The position numbers and the translations under genes are program-made. Positions 52,383 through 61,629 of a DNA stretch of 64,000 nt are shown one piece after another. This stretch comes from Microbacterium ginsengiterrae. Lineage in GTDB: Bacteria; Actinomycetota; Actinomycetes; Actinomycetales; Microbacteriaceae. Under the pieces are notes generated by a model. That model saw nothing but the letters and a program-made list of their open reading frames with translations. It was not told the origin of the DNA and searched no databases. Each line of letters begins with the position of its first letter. The first letter of the stretch is position 1. Location: positions 1,550,001 to 1,614,000 of the forward strand of contig NZ_JACHMU010000001.1 in NCBI RefSeq assembly GCF_014205075.1. Reading direction: 5' to 3'.

Positions 52383-54031
52383 GCAGACCCCCCTCCCGGC
52401 CGCCCGAGCTTCCGGGCTTCACTTATCTGCAGGTGCTCGGCACCGGTGGGTTCGCGGACGTCTTCCTCTATGAGCAGCAGATGCCCAAACGCCGTGTAGC
52501 GGTGAAAGTGCTCCTCGCGGATCGGATCTCCGACGGTGCCGCGAAGGAGTTCGCCGACGAGGCGAACGTCATGGCCATGCTGTCCACGCATCCGGCGATC
52601 GTCACGATCTACCAGTCGGGCGTCGCCGGCGACGGCCGTCCGTACATCGTGATGGAGAACTGCCCTCGTCCGAACCTGCAGACCAGGGCCCGCAAGGAGC
52701 CGCTGTCGGTCGCCGAGGCCCTGCGCGTCGGCATCCAGGTGGCCGGCGCCGTCGAGACGGCGCACCGCGCGGGTGTCCTCCACCGCGACATCAAGCCGGC
52801 CAACATCCTCGTCACCGAGTACAACCGCCCCGCGCTCACCGACTTCGGCATCGCCTCCACGACCGGCGCCGTCTCGGAGGCCACGGGCATGTCGATCCCG
52901 TGGTCGCCGCCGGAGTTCTTCGCCGATCCGCCGGTGAGCGGAGCGCGGTCGGATGTCTTCGCTCTCGGAGCGACCGTCTACACGCTCCTCGCCGGACGCT
53001 CGCCCTTCGAGCGTCCCGGGGAGCGGAACACGAGCGCCGATCTCATCGAGCGCATCGAGAGGGCACCGCTGCCTGCGCTCTCCAGGGGCGATTCCCCGTT
53101 GAGCCTGCAGCAGGTCCTCGAGCGCGCCATGGCCAAGAGCCCTGAGGCCCGCTACCCGAGCGCGGTCGCGTTCGCGCGGGCTCTGCAGAAGGTGCAGATC
53201 GAACTCTCCCACTCGGTCACGCCCATCGACATCGTCGACGACCACCCCCTTCCCGAGGACCTCGAGGAGGAGGACGACGGTCTCACCCGCGTGCGGGACA
53301 TCGTCAACATCGAGCCGGACGCCGGGAGCACCCGCCCATCCGCGACGACCAGGCCGATCGGCGGTCAGCGACCAGCGCCGACACCGCAGCCGGTCCCGCG
53401 GTTCGAGACGCCCGCATCGAACGGCGGCATCGCAGCGTCCGCGGACACCGTCATCCGCCCGGCGGCGGCCGGCACCTCCGCACCGGCGCCCGTCGATGAC
53501 GACCGCACCATCGCGCGCGGACCCCGAACGCTCTCGCCCGAGATCCCGAACGCGCACGTAGCCCCCGAGTTATCGGCGCCGACGACGGACGTCGCCGCTC
53601 CCCGCCGCACGTCCAAAGCCGGCCTCTGGGTCGCGGTGGCCGCGGTGGCCGCCGTCCTCGTCGGCGGCACGATCGTGGGTGTGAACCTCCTGCAGGGCCA
53701 GGAGGAACCGGACCCGGTGGCCACTCAGGACACCGTGGTCCCGAAGGATCCCGTCTCGGACGCCGTGCCGTCCGTGCAGGACCTCGAGGGCGAGCGCACA
53801 GGGGACTCCGTGTCCTTCCGCTGGGTGAACCCCTCGCCGGAGGACGGCGACCTCTTCCTGTGGAACACCGTCGACCTCGCCGGAGACGGTGCGACGGAGA
53901 CGACCGAGCAGACGACCGTGACCGTGGAGGGCGCGGCGTCCGGTCAGCTGTGCATCGACGTCATCCTTCGTCGTGACGACGGCCGGGCCTCTGCCCCGAC
54001 GCGGGGGTGCGTCGCGGAAGAAGGTCGGTGA
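52379..54031 (+). CDS. Transmembrane Ser/Thr protein kinase (PknB/Pkb2-like)
   Basis: A 550-residue kinase. The N-terminal catalytic domain (about 12-280) has GTGGFADV, the ATP-binding Lys43 (VAVKVLL), HRDIKPANI (Asp137), DFG (Asp155) and PPEF. A juxtamembrane Pro/Thr-rich region (290-410) is followed by one membrane helix (residues 415-438) and an extracytoplasmic domain of about 110 residues with two Cys. There are no PASTA repeats, unlike PknB. It starts with GTG in a four-base overlap with the FHA gene. It would phosphorylate the FHA/RDD proteins and perhaps the EccC-like ATPase. Its last 71 bases overlap the convergent spermidine-synthase-like gene. Confidence 0.95.
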   Translation: MSRPPSRPPELPGFTYLQVLGTGGFADVFLYEQQMPKRRVAVKVLLADRISDGAAKEFADEANVMAMLSTHPAIVTIYQSGVAGDGRPYIVMENCPRPNLQTRARKEPLSVAEALRVGIQVAGAVETAHRAGVLHRDIKPANILVTEYNRPALTDFGIASTTGAVSEATGMSIPWSPPEFFADPPVSGARSDVFALGATVYTLLAGRSPFERPGERNTSADLIERIERAPLPALSRGDSPLSLQQVLERAMAKSPEARYPSAVAFARALQKVQIELSHSVTPIDIVDDHPLPEDLEEEDDGLTRVRDIVNIEPDAGSTRPSATTRPIGGQRPAPTPQPVPRFETPASNGGIAASADTVIRPAAAGTSAPAPVDDDRTIARGPRTLSPEIPNAHVAPELSAPTTDVAAPRRTSKAGLWVAVAAVAAVLVGGTIVGVNLLQGQEEPDPVATQDTVVPKDPVSDAVPSVQDLEGERTGDSVSFRWVNPSPEDGDLFLWNTVDLAGDGATETTEQTTVTVEGAASGQLCIDVILRRDDGRASAPTRGCVAEEGR

Positions 54032-54872
54032 GGGTGCGGCGCATGTCCTCGATCATCGCGATCGAGGACGTCACATCCGGCAGATCCGGCTCGGGCGACC
54101 AGACGCCGTCTGCCTCGTGGATCGGCGATGCGTCGCCGATGAGCGCGTCGAGATCGGTCACCAGCGCGCCCTTGGACGCGTCGCCTCGCAGCTGTTCCCG
54201 GGTCGCGTCGGCCTCGATCTCCGTACCGCTCGCGATGAGGCAGGCGTTCCCGAAGCGAAGGCCGCCGAGCGCCGAGCCCTGCACGATCATCGCCACGTGC
54301 GGGAAGACGCTCCGCAGACCGGCGAGCTGCCGGCGGGTGAACGTCAGCTCCGGGCCGGCGACCGAATTGACGACGAGCACTCCGTCATCCGTGAGCACAC
54401 GGCGCGCGTCGGAGGCGAACTCGATCGAGGAGAACGCCGGTGGGATCCGTCCGTCGTGGAACACGTCGACGAGGATCGCCTCGTGAGAGCGGGGTCCGGC
54501 GCGTGCGAGCCAGGCGCGCGCATCCCCCTCGAGCAGACGGACGCCGTCCGGCGCAGGGAAACGGGTGCGCACGAGCGCGACCAGCGCCGGCTCGGACTCG
54601 ACGACGACCTGTTCGGCGCCCGGCCATCGCCATGCGATCTCGCGGGCGAGCATCAGCAGCCCGCCGCCGAGCTGTGCGACACGAGAGCGCTCTCGACGAC
54701 CGAGGGCGGCCATCATCCAGCGGGCGTACGCGAGTGCGAGCGGCTGCCCTGGCGCGGCGATGTGAGACTGCCGTACGCCGCCGACCTCCAGCATCCATCC
54801 GTCCGCGTGGGGCACCACGTGGGCCGTGCGTCCGTCCGAGAGAACGACGGCGTGCGGTTCATCCTTCGGCAT
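53961..54872 (-). CDS. Spermidine synthase-like methyltransferase-fold protein
   Basis: A 303-residue soluble protein with the Rossmann fold of polyamine synthases. VAQLGGGLLMLAREIAWRWPG is the cofactor loop, VVVESEPALVALVR and LEGDARAWL follow, and ILVDVFHDGRIPPAF replaces the usual DxxD-type active-site region only in part. Many actinobacterial members of this fold have no proven spermidine activity. It is the only minus-strand gene in the right-hand locus and overlaps the kinase 3' end by 71 bases. A role in the locus is not evident. Confidence 0.82.
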   Translation of the reverse strand: MPKDEPHAVVLSDGRTAHVVPHADGWMLEVGGVRQSHIAAPGQPLALAYARWMMAALGRRERSRVAQLGGGLLMLAREIAWRWPGAEQVVVESEPALVALVRTRFPAPDGVRLLEGDARAWLARAGPRSHEAILVDVFHDGRIPPAFSSIEFASDARRVLTDDGVLVVNSVAGPELTFTRRQLAGLRSVFPHVAMIVQGSALGGLRFGNACLIASGTEIEADATREQLRGDASKGALVTDLDALIGDASPIHEADGVWSPEPDLPDVTSSIAMIEDMRRTLTDLLPRRTPASGQRPGRRHDEG

Positions 54873-54904
54873 CCCCCGATCCTGTCACGTTCCGGATCCG
54901 GCAC

Positions 54905-54960
54905 TGTGGGGAGGACTACCCATGCGTCCGGTTCAGACATCGGGCCGGTATGGGTAACGT
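54905..54960 (+). promoter_or_regulatory. Promoter region of the RDD-FHA/EccC genes with inverted repeat and shared 13-mer
   Basis: TGTGGGGAGGACT (54905-54917) is repeated exactly at 61232. TACCCAT (54917-54923) and ATGGGTA (54950-54956) are a 7-bp inverted repeat with a 26-base spacer; the second arm overlaps the -10 box TAACGT (54955-54960). A GTG lies six bases after the -10, but a better start with a ribosome site is 42 bases further on. Confidence 0.5.
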
Positions 54961-55008
54961 TGCAGGGTGCGGGCAGACGGACTCTGCCTCACCGAGGGGA
55001 GGTGGCGC

Positions 55009-56454
55009 GTGTCGACGATCTGGGAAGTGGATGACGCCGACGAAGAGATCGAGGGGTTGGATGCCGCCGGTCGCGCCGACCCCGCGTATGCAGCCGCGCT
55101 CGGGCTGATCCCCGCCCCCTTCGGACGGCGCTCCGTCGCGGTCACCATCGACGTGCTCGTCTACCTGCTCGTCCAGATCCCGTACTGGGCCTTCTCGGTC
55201 CCGCTCCTGCTCATGTTCGCCCGGTCGGACATCTCCCTGTACGGGCTCGTCAACCACCCGAACTTCTTCCTCGCCGCGCTCATGGCGGGCATCAGCGCGC
55301 TGCTCACCGCTGCGCTGCTGATCATCCAGGGCGCGTTCCAGGGGCGCGCGGGAGTCACCATCGGGAAGGGCATCGTCGGCATCCGCAGCGTCAACGTGGA
55401 GCGACTGGCGAAGCCGGGCTTCTGGCGCATCGTCCTGCGGACCCTGATCGTGGCCCTCTCGAACATCATCCCCGTGGTCGGCCCTGCCGTGCTGTTCTCC
55501 TCCGCCCTCCGGGATCCGGAGCAGCGGGGGCGCGCGTGGCACGACCACGCGACGCATGTCTGGCTCGTCGACATCAAGAAGGGCCTCGATCCCTACGACG
55601 CGAAGCGGATGCGCATCGCGCGGAAGGTCGTCAAGGTCGAGGTCGTGCCTCAGGCCAGCGCGCTGCCCTCGCTCGCGACCTCCGCGAACGGTGGAGCACT
55701 CCCCGAGTACCGGCCGGCGCATACCGTCAGCGCCGGTGTCCTCGGGGTGGCGAAGTCGAGGGGCCGTGGCCGACAGGATGCGGTCGGTGTCACCAGTCAG
55801 TCGACGCCGATGACCCCGCCGCCGGCGGGCGAGAGGGATGGCGCCGCCGTCGTCGGGGGCTACCGCGGCGATCGCCGCATCGCCGAGCAGCGCCCTGCGC
55901 CGGCGACTCCGGGAGCGGACCATCGGGTCGTGCTCGGCATCCCCGCCGGCATCGCCGCGAACACCGCTCCACCCCCCGCGGGCCCGGCCGCCCCGGCGCC
56001 CGCCGGGGGCGCAGGGCCCGCTGCAGTGAGGGTGCCGCAGGAGGTCGTGGAACGCCCCGTTGAGGTGATGGAGCGCCAGGTGGAGGTCGTGGAGCGCCCC
56101 GTCGAGGCCGTCGAACGGCACACGCGGATCGCGGTGCGGCTCATCCTCGACTCGGGCAGTGAACACGTGCTCGACGCGCTGACGGTCTTCGGGCGCAACC
56201 CCGAGAGCGATGCCTCCTCCGCAGCGGCCGTACGTGTGCCTGTCGCGGACGACACCCGCTCGGTGTCGAAGACGCACTTCGCGCTCCGGCCGCTGCCTGG
56301 AGGCGTCGAGGTTCGAGATCTGGGATCCACCAACGGCACGTTCATCCTGCGCGGAGGCGTCGAGACGCAGGTGGCGTCGGGGGCGTCCCTCATGGCCGCG
56401 CCCGGCGACGTGGTGCGATTCGGCGACCGCACGATGAGGATCGACGCGTCATGA
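55009..56454 (+). CDS. RDD-FHA protein upstream of the EccC-like ATPase
   Basis: A 481-residue protein. The GTG at 55009 is preferred because GAGGGGAGG stands six bases upstream; a GTG at 54967 in leaderless position would add 14 residues. The RDD membrane domain (about 35-205; RRSVAVTIDVLVYLLVQIPYW) carries four helices, a Pro/Ala linker follows, and the C-terminal FHA domain (about 370-481) has FGRNPES, SKTHFAL and STNGT. A heptad-like stretch of Val/Glu/Arg repeats (VVERPVEVMERQVEVVERPV) lies before the FHA, possibly a coiled or phospho-docking segment. The EccC-like gene follows 33 bases later. Confidence 0.88.
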   Translation: MSTIWEVDDADEEIEGLDAAGRADPAYAAALGLIPAPFGRRSVAVTIDVLVYLLVQIPYWAFSVPLLLMFARSDISLYGLVNHPNFFLAALMAGISALLTAALLIIQGAFQGRAGVTIGKGIVGIRSVNVERLAKPGFWRIVLRTLIVALSNIIPVVGPAVLFSSALRDPEQRGRAWHDHATHVWLVDIKKGLDPYDAKRMRIARKVVKVEVVPQASALPSLATSANGGALPEYRPAHTVSAGVLGVAKSRGRGRQDAVGVTSQSTPMTPPPAGERDGAAVVGGYRGDRRIAEQRPAPATPGADHRVVLGIPAGIAANTAPPPAGPAAPAPAGGAGPAAVRVPQEVVERPVEVMERQVEVVERPVEAVERHTRIAVRLILDSGSEHVLDALTVFGRNPESDASSAAAVRVPVADDTRSVSKTHFALRPLPGGVEVRDLGSTNGTFILRGGVETQVASGASLMAAPGDVVRFGDRTMRIDAS

Positions 56455-56487
56455 CGTTCATGATCGGTGGACAGAGGGAACAGTGGA

Positions 56488-59400
56488 ATGAAGGTTAAGC
56501 TCACTCTCCATCGCGCGGGCGGCGACACCGTCGACATCGCGGTCGTCGCCGATTCGACGGCGACGACCGCGGATGTCGCCCGCCACATCGCGGCCGCCGA
56601 TCCCAGCAGGTCGATCCTCGTCGATCCCTCAGGACCTCTCACCCTTGCCGTCGCCCCGCCGACCGGTGAGCGTCTCGAGCCGCTGCTGCCTGACATCCCG
56701 ATCAGCGAGGCCCCGATCGGATCGGGCTTCGCCGCCGCCGTGCGGCCGGTGGACGGTGCGCTGCAGCGCCCCGCGGCCGACGGCAAGGTCGTCGCGATCG
56801 TGCGCGCGATCGCCGGGCCGCTGAAGGGGCAGTCGTTCCCCGTCGGACCGGGATACTCCTTCATCGGACGCACCGCCCCCAACGACGTCGTGCTGGCGGA
56901 CGGCATGGTGTCGAAGAAGCACGCCCGCCTGGAGGTGTCGACCTCCTTGGAGCTGGTCGACCTCAACTCCACGAACGGCATCCACGTCGACGGTGAGCAG
57001 GTCCAGCGCGTCCGTCTCGAGCCCGGTCAGCCGTTCGTGATCGGCGCGTCGACCCTCGTCATCGCGCTCGCCGACGACTACGACCCGTTCGCGGATCACG
57101 CCGTCCTCGAGCGCGGCGGCAGCCTGCGGTTCAACCGCAGTCCGCGTGTGGAGGACCGCTACCCCGGCGTGCAGCACACGCCGCCGAGGATGCCGACCGA
57201 GACGCTCATGAGGATCTTCCCCTGGACGATCCTCGTCGCGCCGATCATCATGGCGTTGTCCATCTACCTGATCACCGAACGCCCGCGCGCGCTGCTGCTG
57301 ATCATCATGACGCCGCTCATGGCGCTCGGGAACTTCATCAACCAGCGTCGGCAGATGAAGAACAAGACCAATCATGAGCTGCAGTTGTTCGAGCGGCAGT
57401 TCGAGCACCTGGAGGAGGTCTTCTTCCACGAGAAGCCTCGCGAGGAGAGCGCCAGGAACAAGGAGGTCCCCCCGGTCGTCGAGGTGTTCGACCACGCGAT
57501 GCGCCTCGGGCCCCTGTTGTGGACGCGACGGCCAGAGCACTGGAACTTCCTCGCCCTGCGTCTGGGGATCTCGACAGCACTGTCCCGCAATGCGATCGGC
57601 GACACCGAGACGCAGGACGGTCTGCCGGAGTACATCGAGCGCGTCGAGCGTCTCAAGGAGCGCTACAGGTACGTGCACGACGTGCCGGTCCTGGAGACGC
57701 TGCCGGCGAGCGGTTCCATCGGTGTCGCCGGCCCGAAGGACGTCGCGGCGGATGTCGTCCGGGGACTGGCCGTCCAGGTGTTCGGTCTGCACGCTCCGAA
57801 CGAGGTCGTCGCCGTGTCGTTCGCCGACTCGGAATGGGTCCAGGAGCTCGAGTGGCTCAAGTGGCTGCCGCACACCTCCAGCGAGACGAGTCCCTTCAAG
57901 GATCTTCCGCTCGCCGACAGTGCACCGACGGCGAACGCGCTGCTGAACCAGCTCGAGGACTACGTCATGCGTCAGGTGAAGGGGCCCGACCGTCGGGGGC
58001 CCTTCAAGGAGACCTGGAACCCGATGACGTACGGCACCGACGTGCACCGCGCCGCGCAGGAGCATGAGGTGAAGACGCGGATCTCGGTGATCGTCATGGT
58101 CACCGATGACGCTCCCGTCGATCGTGCCCGGCTCACGCAGGTACTCGAACTCGGCGCGCAGGTGGGCGTGCACGCGATCTTCGTCGCGCCGACCGTGGAG
58201 TCGCTGCCGGCCGCGTGCCGGAGCTACATGGACGTCACGGGCGGCCTGGACGATGTGACCGTCGGGCTCGTCCGCTCCGGCGAGCTGTACACGCAGACGC
58301 GGGTCGAGGGCGTCTCGAACGCCTACATGGACATGATGGCCAAGCGGCTCGCGTCGGTCACCGACGTGTCGACGGTGATCCATGACGAGTCCGACATCCC
58401 GAGTTCGGTGGCGTTCCTGTCTCTCGTCGGCGAGGAGGTCGCCAGCGACCCGCAGGCCGTCATCGACCGCTGGCGCCAGAACAACTCGATCATCGACCGC
58501 TCCGCGGCAGAGCGCCCCCGACTGCGCAGAGCGGGGAACCTCCGCGCGATCGTCGGTCAGGGCGTCAGCGACGCGATGACGCTGGACCTGCGCGCCCAAG
58601 GGCCGCACGCGTTGGTGGGCGGAACGACCGGTGCAGGTAAATCGGAATTCCTGCAGGCATGGGTCCTCGGGATCGCCAGCGCACACAGCCCCGATCGTGT
58701 CACCTTCCTCTTCGTCGACTACAAGGGCGGGTCCGCTTTCGCGGACTGCGTGGAGCTGCCGCACTGCGTCGGCCTCGTCACCGACCTCAGCCCGCACCTC
58801 GTGCGACGGGCGCTGACGAGTCTGCGAGCCGAGCTGCACTATCGCGAGCACCTGTTCAACAGGAAGAAGGTCAAGGATCTTCTCGAACTCGAGAAGAGGC
58901 AGGACCCGGAGACCCCTCCGGCGCTCGTGCTCGTGATCGACGAGTTCGCGGCGCTCGCCGGAGAGGTGCCGGAGTTCGTCGACGGCGTCGTGGACATCGC
59001 CCAGCGCGGTCGCTCGCTCGGCATCCACCTGATCATGGCGACGCAGCGACCCGCCGGCGTCATCAAGGACAACCTCCGTGCCAACACCAACCTCCGGGTC
59101 GCGCTGCGCATGGCGGACGAGTCCGACTCGCGCGACGTCGTCGACGATGTCGTCGCCGCGTCGTTCCCGCCCTCCCTGCCCGGTCGAGCGATCGCGAAGA
59201 CGGGGCCCGGTCCGCTCACACCGTTCCAGTCGGCGTACGCGGGCGGCTGGACGGCCACGGAAGAGGTGGCCGCGGCCGAGGTGAAGGTCGCAGAGCTGCG
59301 GTTCGGAAGCGTGCACGAGTGGGAGCCCGACCGCCCCGCCGAGAGCGACTCGCACGACGAGGACCTCGGGCCCAACGACCAGAAGCGCATCGTGAGGTCG

Positions 59401-61170
59401 ATCATCGCGGCGCACCGGCGCGCGGGTCTCATCGCGCCGCGCCGGCCGTGGCTGGATGACCTGGCCGAGCTGATCGACCTCTCCGACATGCCACTCGAAG
59501 GCGACGGGCGCATCGCGCTCGGGGTCGCCGACATGCCGGAGCGGCAGCAGCAGGTTCCCATCCACTTCATCCCGGACCGCGACGGCTCGCTCCTCGCCCT
59601 CGGCACGTCGGGTGCGGGCAAGTCGACCGTCCTGAAGTCGATCGCGACAGCAGCAGGGATGCGTCCCGACCTCGGCTCGGTCCACGTCTACGGGCTCGAC
59701 TTCGCATCCGGTGCGCTCGGCGTGCTCGAGAAGCTGCCGCATGTGGGGTCCATCATCGACGGCGAGGACGTCGAGCGGGTCCAGCGCCTGCTGCGCATGC
59801 TCGGCGCCGAGCTCGACAGGCGCGGTGAGAAGTTCGCTGCGGCGCATGCCTCGAACCTCACCGAGTACCGCGACCTCGCCGACGCATCCTTGCCGCGCAT
59901 CATCCTCCTGGTCGACAACTTCCCCGAATTCAAGAAGGAGTGGGAGATCACGTCGAACAGGGCCCCGTTCTATCGCGAGTTCATGCGGATCCTCGGTGAG
60001 GGCCGTCCGCTCGGCGTCCACGCGGTGATCACCGCCGATCGTGGCGGTGCCGTACCCACGGGAGTCGCATCGAACATCTCGCGTCGCATCGTGCTGCGCC
60101 TGTCGGACGTGAACCAGTACACCCTCGTCGGCGCACCCAAGGACGTGCTGAGCGATCAGTCCCCGCCCGGTCGGGCGATCGTGGACAAGAGCGAGGTGCA
60201 GCTCGCTGTGCCCGGCGGTACCTCGAACACGTCCGATCAGGCCAAGCAGCTCGACAGGCTCGCTGCCGAGCTGCGCGCGCAGGGGGTCGCCCAGGCTCCG
60301 CGTATCGGTTCTCTGCCCCTTCATGCCGACATCCGCGAGCTTCCTAGCCGCGTCGGTGGCGAGCCGGTGGTCGGCATCGCCGACGACACGTTGGAGGCGC
60401 GGGGCTTCGACCCGGCCGGGTCGTTCATCATCACGGGACCGCCGTCTTCTGGCAAGACCAATGCGATGAAGTCGCTCATCATCGCCATGGAGCGGTTCGA
60501 TCCGCAGGTGAAGCTGTTCCACTTCGGCACACGGCGATCCGAACTCGTGGATTTCCGGCCGTGGGTGCGCAGTGCGATCAGGGGCGAGGACGAGAAGGAG
60601 CTCGCGACCGAACTGGCCGATATCGTCGCCGACGAGTCGATCCCCTTCCGGATCATGGTCGTCTGCGAGGACATGCCGCATCTGGTCGACGGCCCCGCCG
60701 ACCGTCCGATGCGAGCCCTCCTCAAGGCGATCAACGACAGTGACCACATGCTCATCGGCGATGCCGACGTGTCGCGAGCCGGTGGCGGTTCGGGCGTCAT
60801 GGGCGAGTGGAAGGCCGCCCGGCAGGGCATCGCGCTCAAGCCGGATGCGTACGACGGCGACAGCCTGTTCAAGGTCCCCTTCGGCCGGGTCAAGCGCACC
60901 GACTTCCCCGAGGGGCGGGGCATGTTCGTCCAGGCCGGTCGCGCCTCGCTCATCCAGATGGCGGTGGCGCACGACGACCAGCCCGGTGTCGAGCACGCAT
61001 CATTCCGGATGCCGGGAAGACCTTCGGTCGACCAGGTCGCGTCAGTGAGTGAACCTGCCGCACCGGCGGGGGGAGGGCTGTCGGATGCCGACGAGCGCGC
61101 TGCCCGGAGGGCGCGCCGGCGGGCTCGGCTCGAGGCGCGAGGAGACGCGTCGGTGGGCGAGTCCCACTGA
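56488..61170 (+). CDS. FHA-bearing FtsK/SpoIIIE ATPase of type VII secretion (EccC/EssC-like)
   Basis: A 1560-residue motor of an ESX/T7SS-like export system. The N-terminus has a ubiquitin-like strand region (MKVKLTLHRAGGDTV) and one FHA domain (about 105-195; GRTAPNDV, SKKHARL, STNGI), as in firmicute EssC. Two membrane helices lie at 243-284. Three ATPase modules follow, with Walker A at Lys718 (GGTTGAGKS), Lys1045 (GTSGAGKS) and Lys1323 (GPPSSGKT). Only the first has a full Walker B (VLVIDEF, Asp818/Glu819); module 2 has VDNFPEF and module 3 CEDMP, so they are probably regulatory, as in EccC. The ATG at 56488 follows AGAGGGAA. The gene lies upstream of two candidate substrates. Confidence 0.95.
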   Translation: MKVKLTLHRAGGDTVDIAVVADSTATTADVARHIAAADPSRSILVDPSGPLTLAVAPPTGERLEPLLPDIPISEAPIGSGFAAAVRPVDGALQRPAADGKVVAIVRAIAGPLKGQSFPVGPGYSFIGRTAPNDVVLADGMVSKKHARLEVSTSLELVDLNSTNGIHVDGEQVQRVRLEPGQPFVIGASTLVIALADDYDPFADHAVLERGGSLRFNRSPRVEDRYPGVQHTPPRMPTETLMRIFPWTILVAPIIMALSIYLITERPRALLLIIMTPLMALGNFINQRRQMKNKTNHELQLFERQFEHLEEVFFHEKPREESARNKEVPPVVEVFDHAMRLGPLLWTRRPEHWNFLALRLGISTALSRNAIGDTETQDGLPEYIERVERLKERYRYVHDVPVLETLPASGSIGVAGPKDVAADVVRGLAVQVFGLHAPNEVVAVSFADSEWVQELEWLKWLPHTSSETSPFKDLPLADSAPTANALLNQLEDYVMRQVKGPDRRGPFKETWNPMTYGTDVHRAAQEHEVKTRISVIVMVTDDAPVDRARLTQVLELGAQVGVHAIFVAPTVESLPAACRSYMDVTGGLDDVTVGLVRSGELYTQTRVEGVSNAYMDMMAKRLASVTDVSTVIHDESDIPSSVAFLSLVGEEVASDPQAVIDRWRQNNSIIDRSAAERPRLRRAGNLRAIVGQGVSDAMTLDLRAQGPHALVGGTTGAGKSEFLQAWVLGIASAHSPDRVTFLFVDYKGGSAFADCVELPHCVGLVTDLSPHLVRRALTSLRAELHYREHLFNRKKVKDLLELEKRQDPETPPALVLVIDEFAALAGEVPEFVDGVVDIAQRGRSLGIHLIMATQRPAGVIKDNLRANTNLRVALRMADESDSRDVVDDVVAASFPPSLPGRAIAKTGPGPLTPFQSAYAGGWTATEEVAAAEVKVAELRFGSVHEWEPDRPAESDSHDEDLGPNDQKRIVRSIIAAHRRAGLIAPRRPWLDDLAELIDLSDMPLEGDGRIALGVADMPERQQQVPIHFIPDRDGSLLALGTSGAGKSTVLKSIATAAGMRPDLGSVHVYGLDFASGALGVLEKLPHVGSIIDGEDVERVQRLLRMLGAELDRRGEKFAAAHASNLTEYRDLADASLPRIILLVDNFPEFKKEWEITSNRAPFYREFMRILGEGRPLGVHAVITADRGGAVPTGVASNISRRIVLRLSDVNQYTLVGAPKDVLSDQSPPGRAIVDKSEVQLAVPGGTSNTSDQAKQLDRLAAELRAQGVAQAPRIGSLPLHADIRELPSRVGGEPVVGIADDTLEARGFDPAGSFIITGPPSSGKTNAMKSLIIAMERFDPQVKLFHFGTRRSELVDFRPWVRSAIRGEDEKELATELADIVADESIPFRIMVVCEDMPHLVDGPADRPMRALLKAINDSDHMLIGDADVSRAGGGSGVMGEWKAARQGIALKPDAYDGDSLFKVPFGRVKRTDFPEGRGMFVQAGRASLIQMAVAHDDQPGVEHASFRMPGRPSVDQVASVSEPAAPAGGGLSDADERAARRARRRARLEARGDASVGESH

Positions 61171-61187
61171 CGGCGACGTGATCCGAG

Positions 61188-61244
61188 GATGGGGAATGCT
61201 CCCCATCGTGGGATCGGGGGCTGCTGGTTAGTGTGGGGAGGACT
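61188..61244 (+). promoter_or_regulatory. Promoter of the ESX-like gene with 8-bp inverted repeat
   Basis: GATGGGGA and TCCCCATC (61188-61207, loop ATGC) end where a -35 is expected for TAGTGT (61229-61234). The 13-mer TGTGGGGAGGACT (61232-61244) is shared with the promoter at 54905. The inverted repeat resembles the ATGGGTA/TACCCAT repeats of the other two promoters of the locus. Confidence 0.5.
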
Positions 61245-61286
61245 TCCGCGGGGAGTCCGCGCCGAGACAGAACGAGGAGTCGACGA

Positions 61287-61607
61287 ATGGCCGATGTCGT
61301 CATCAAGTACACCGAGCTCGACCACCTCATCGCCAAGCTCGGCAACATGATCGAAGAGCTCAGTTCCGGCAGCAAGGGCGCGCAGTTGCGCGCAGCGATC
61401 GGAGAGCCGTTCGGTCGCAGCGAGCTCACCGACGCCGCGGAGGACTCAGAGGATCGGTGGGACGACAAGAGGGAGAGCCTCGTGGAGGACCTCACGTCGA
61501 TCCATGACCTCGCTCAGAGCATCTACGACGACTACCAGAAGTTCGAAGACGACGCCGCGGCACAGTTCGAGCGAGGCGCGGACGTGCCGAGCGGCTCGAC
61601 GCGCTGA
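61287..61607 (+). CDS. Short helical ESX/WXG100-like protein, candidate secreted substrate
   Basis: A 106-residue protein of mainly helical, acidic sequence with the size of a WXG100 protein. There is no exact WXG; a mid-protein RWDDKRESLVEDL may take its place at the helix turn, and the C-terminal tail has YDDYQKFEDD, a YxxxD/E-like secretion motif. It lies 116 bases behind the EccC-like gene with its own promoter and the ribosome site GAGGAG. It lacks Cys and any signal peptide. By position and shape it is the likely ESX-type substrate; similarity is structural rather than by clear motif. Confidence 0.75.
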   Translation: MADVVIKYTELDHLIAKLGNMIEELSSGSKGAQLRAAIGEPFGRSELTDAAEDSEDRWDDKRESLVEDLTSIHDLAQSIYDDYQKFEDDAAAQFERGADVPSGSTR

Positions 61608-61629
61608 TCGACCGACGAGGGGAGAGAAC

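Noticed and set aside
54967..55008. Leaderless GTG start for the second RDD-FHA protein
   Set aside because: The spacing fits a leaderless start, but a strong ribosome site stands before the GTG at 55009 and the extra 14 residues look random; I kept it as an alternative only.
56629..60996. A 1455-codon minus-strand open frame opposite the EccC-like gene
   Set aside because: It is the GC-rich shadow of a well-supported gene with three Walker A motifs; the antisense product has no domains and Arg/Asp/His-heavy random composition. The similar 38968-43812 frame is rejected for the same reason.
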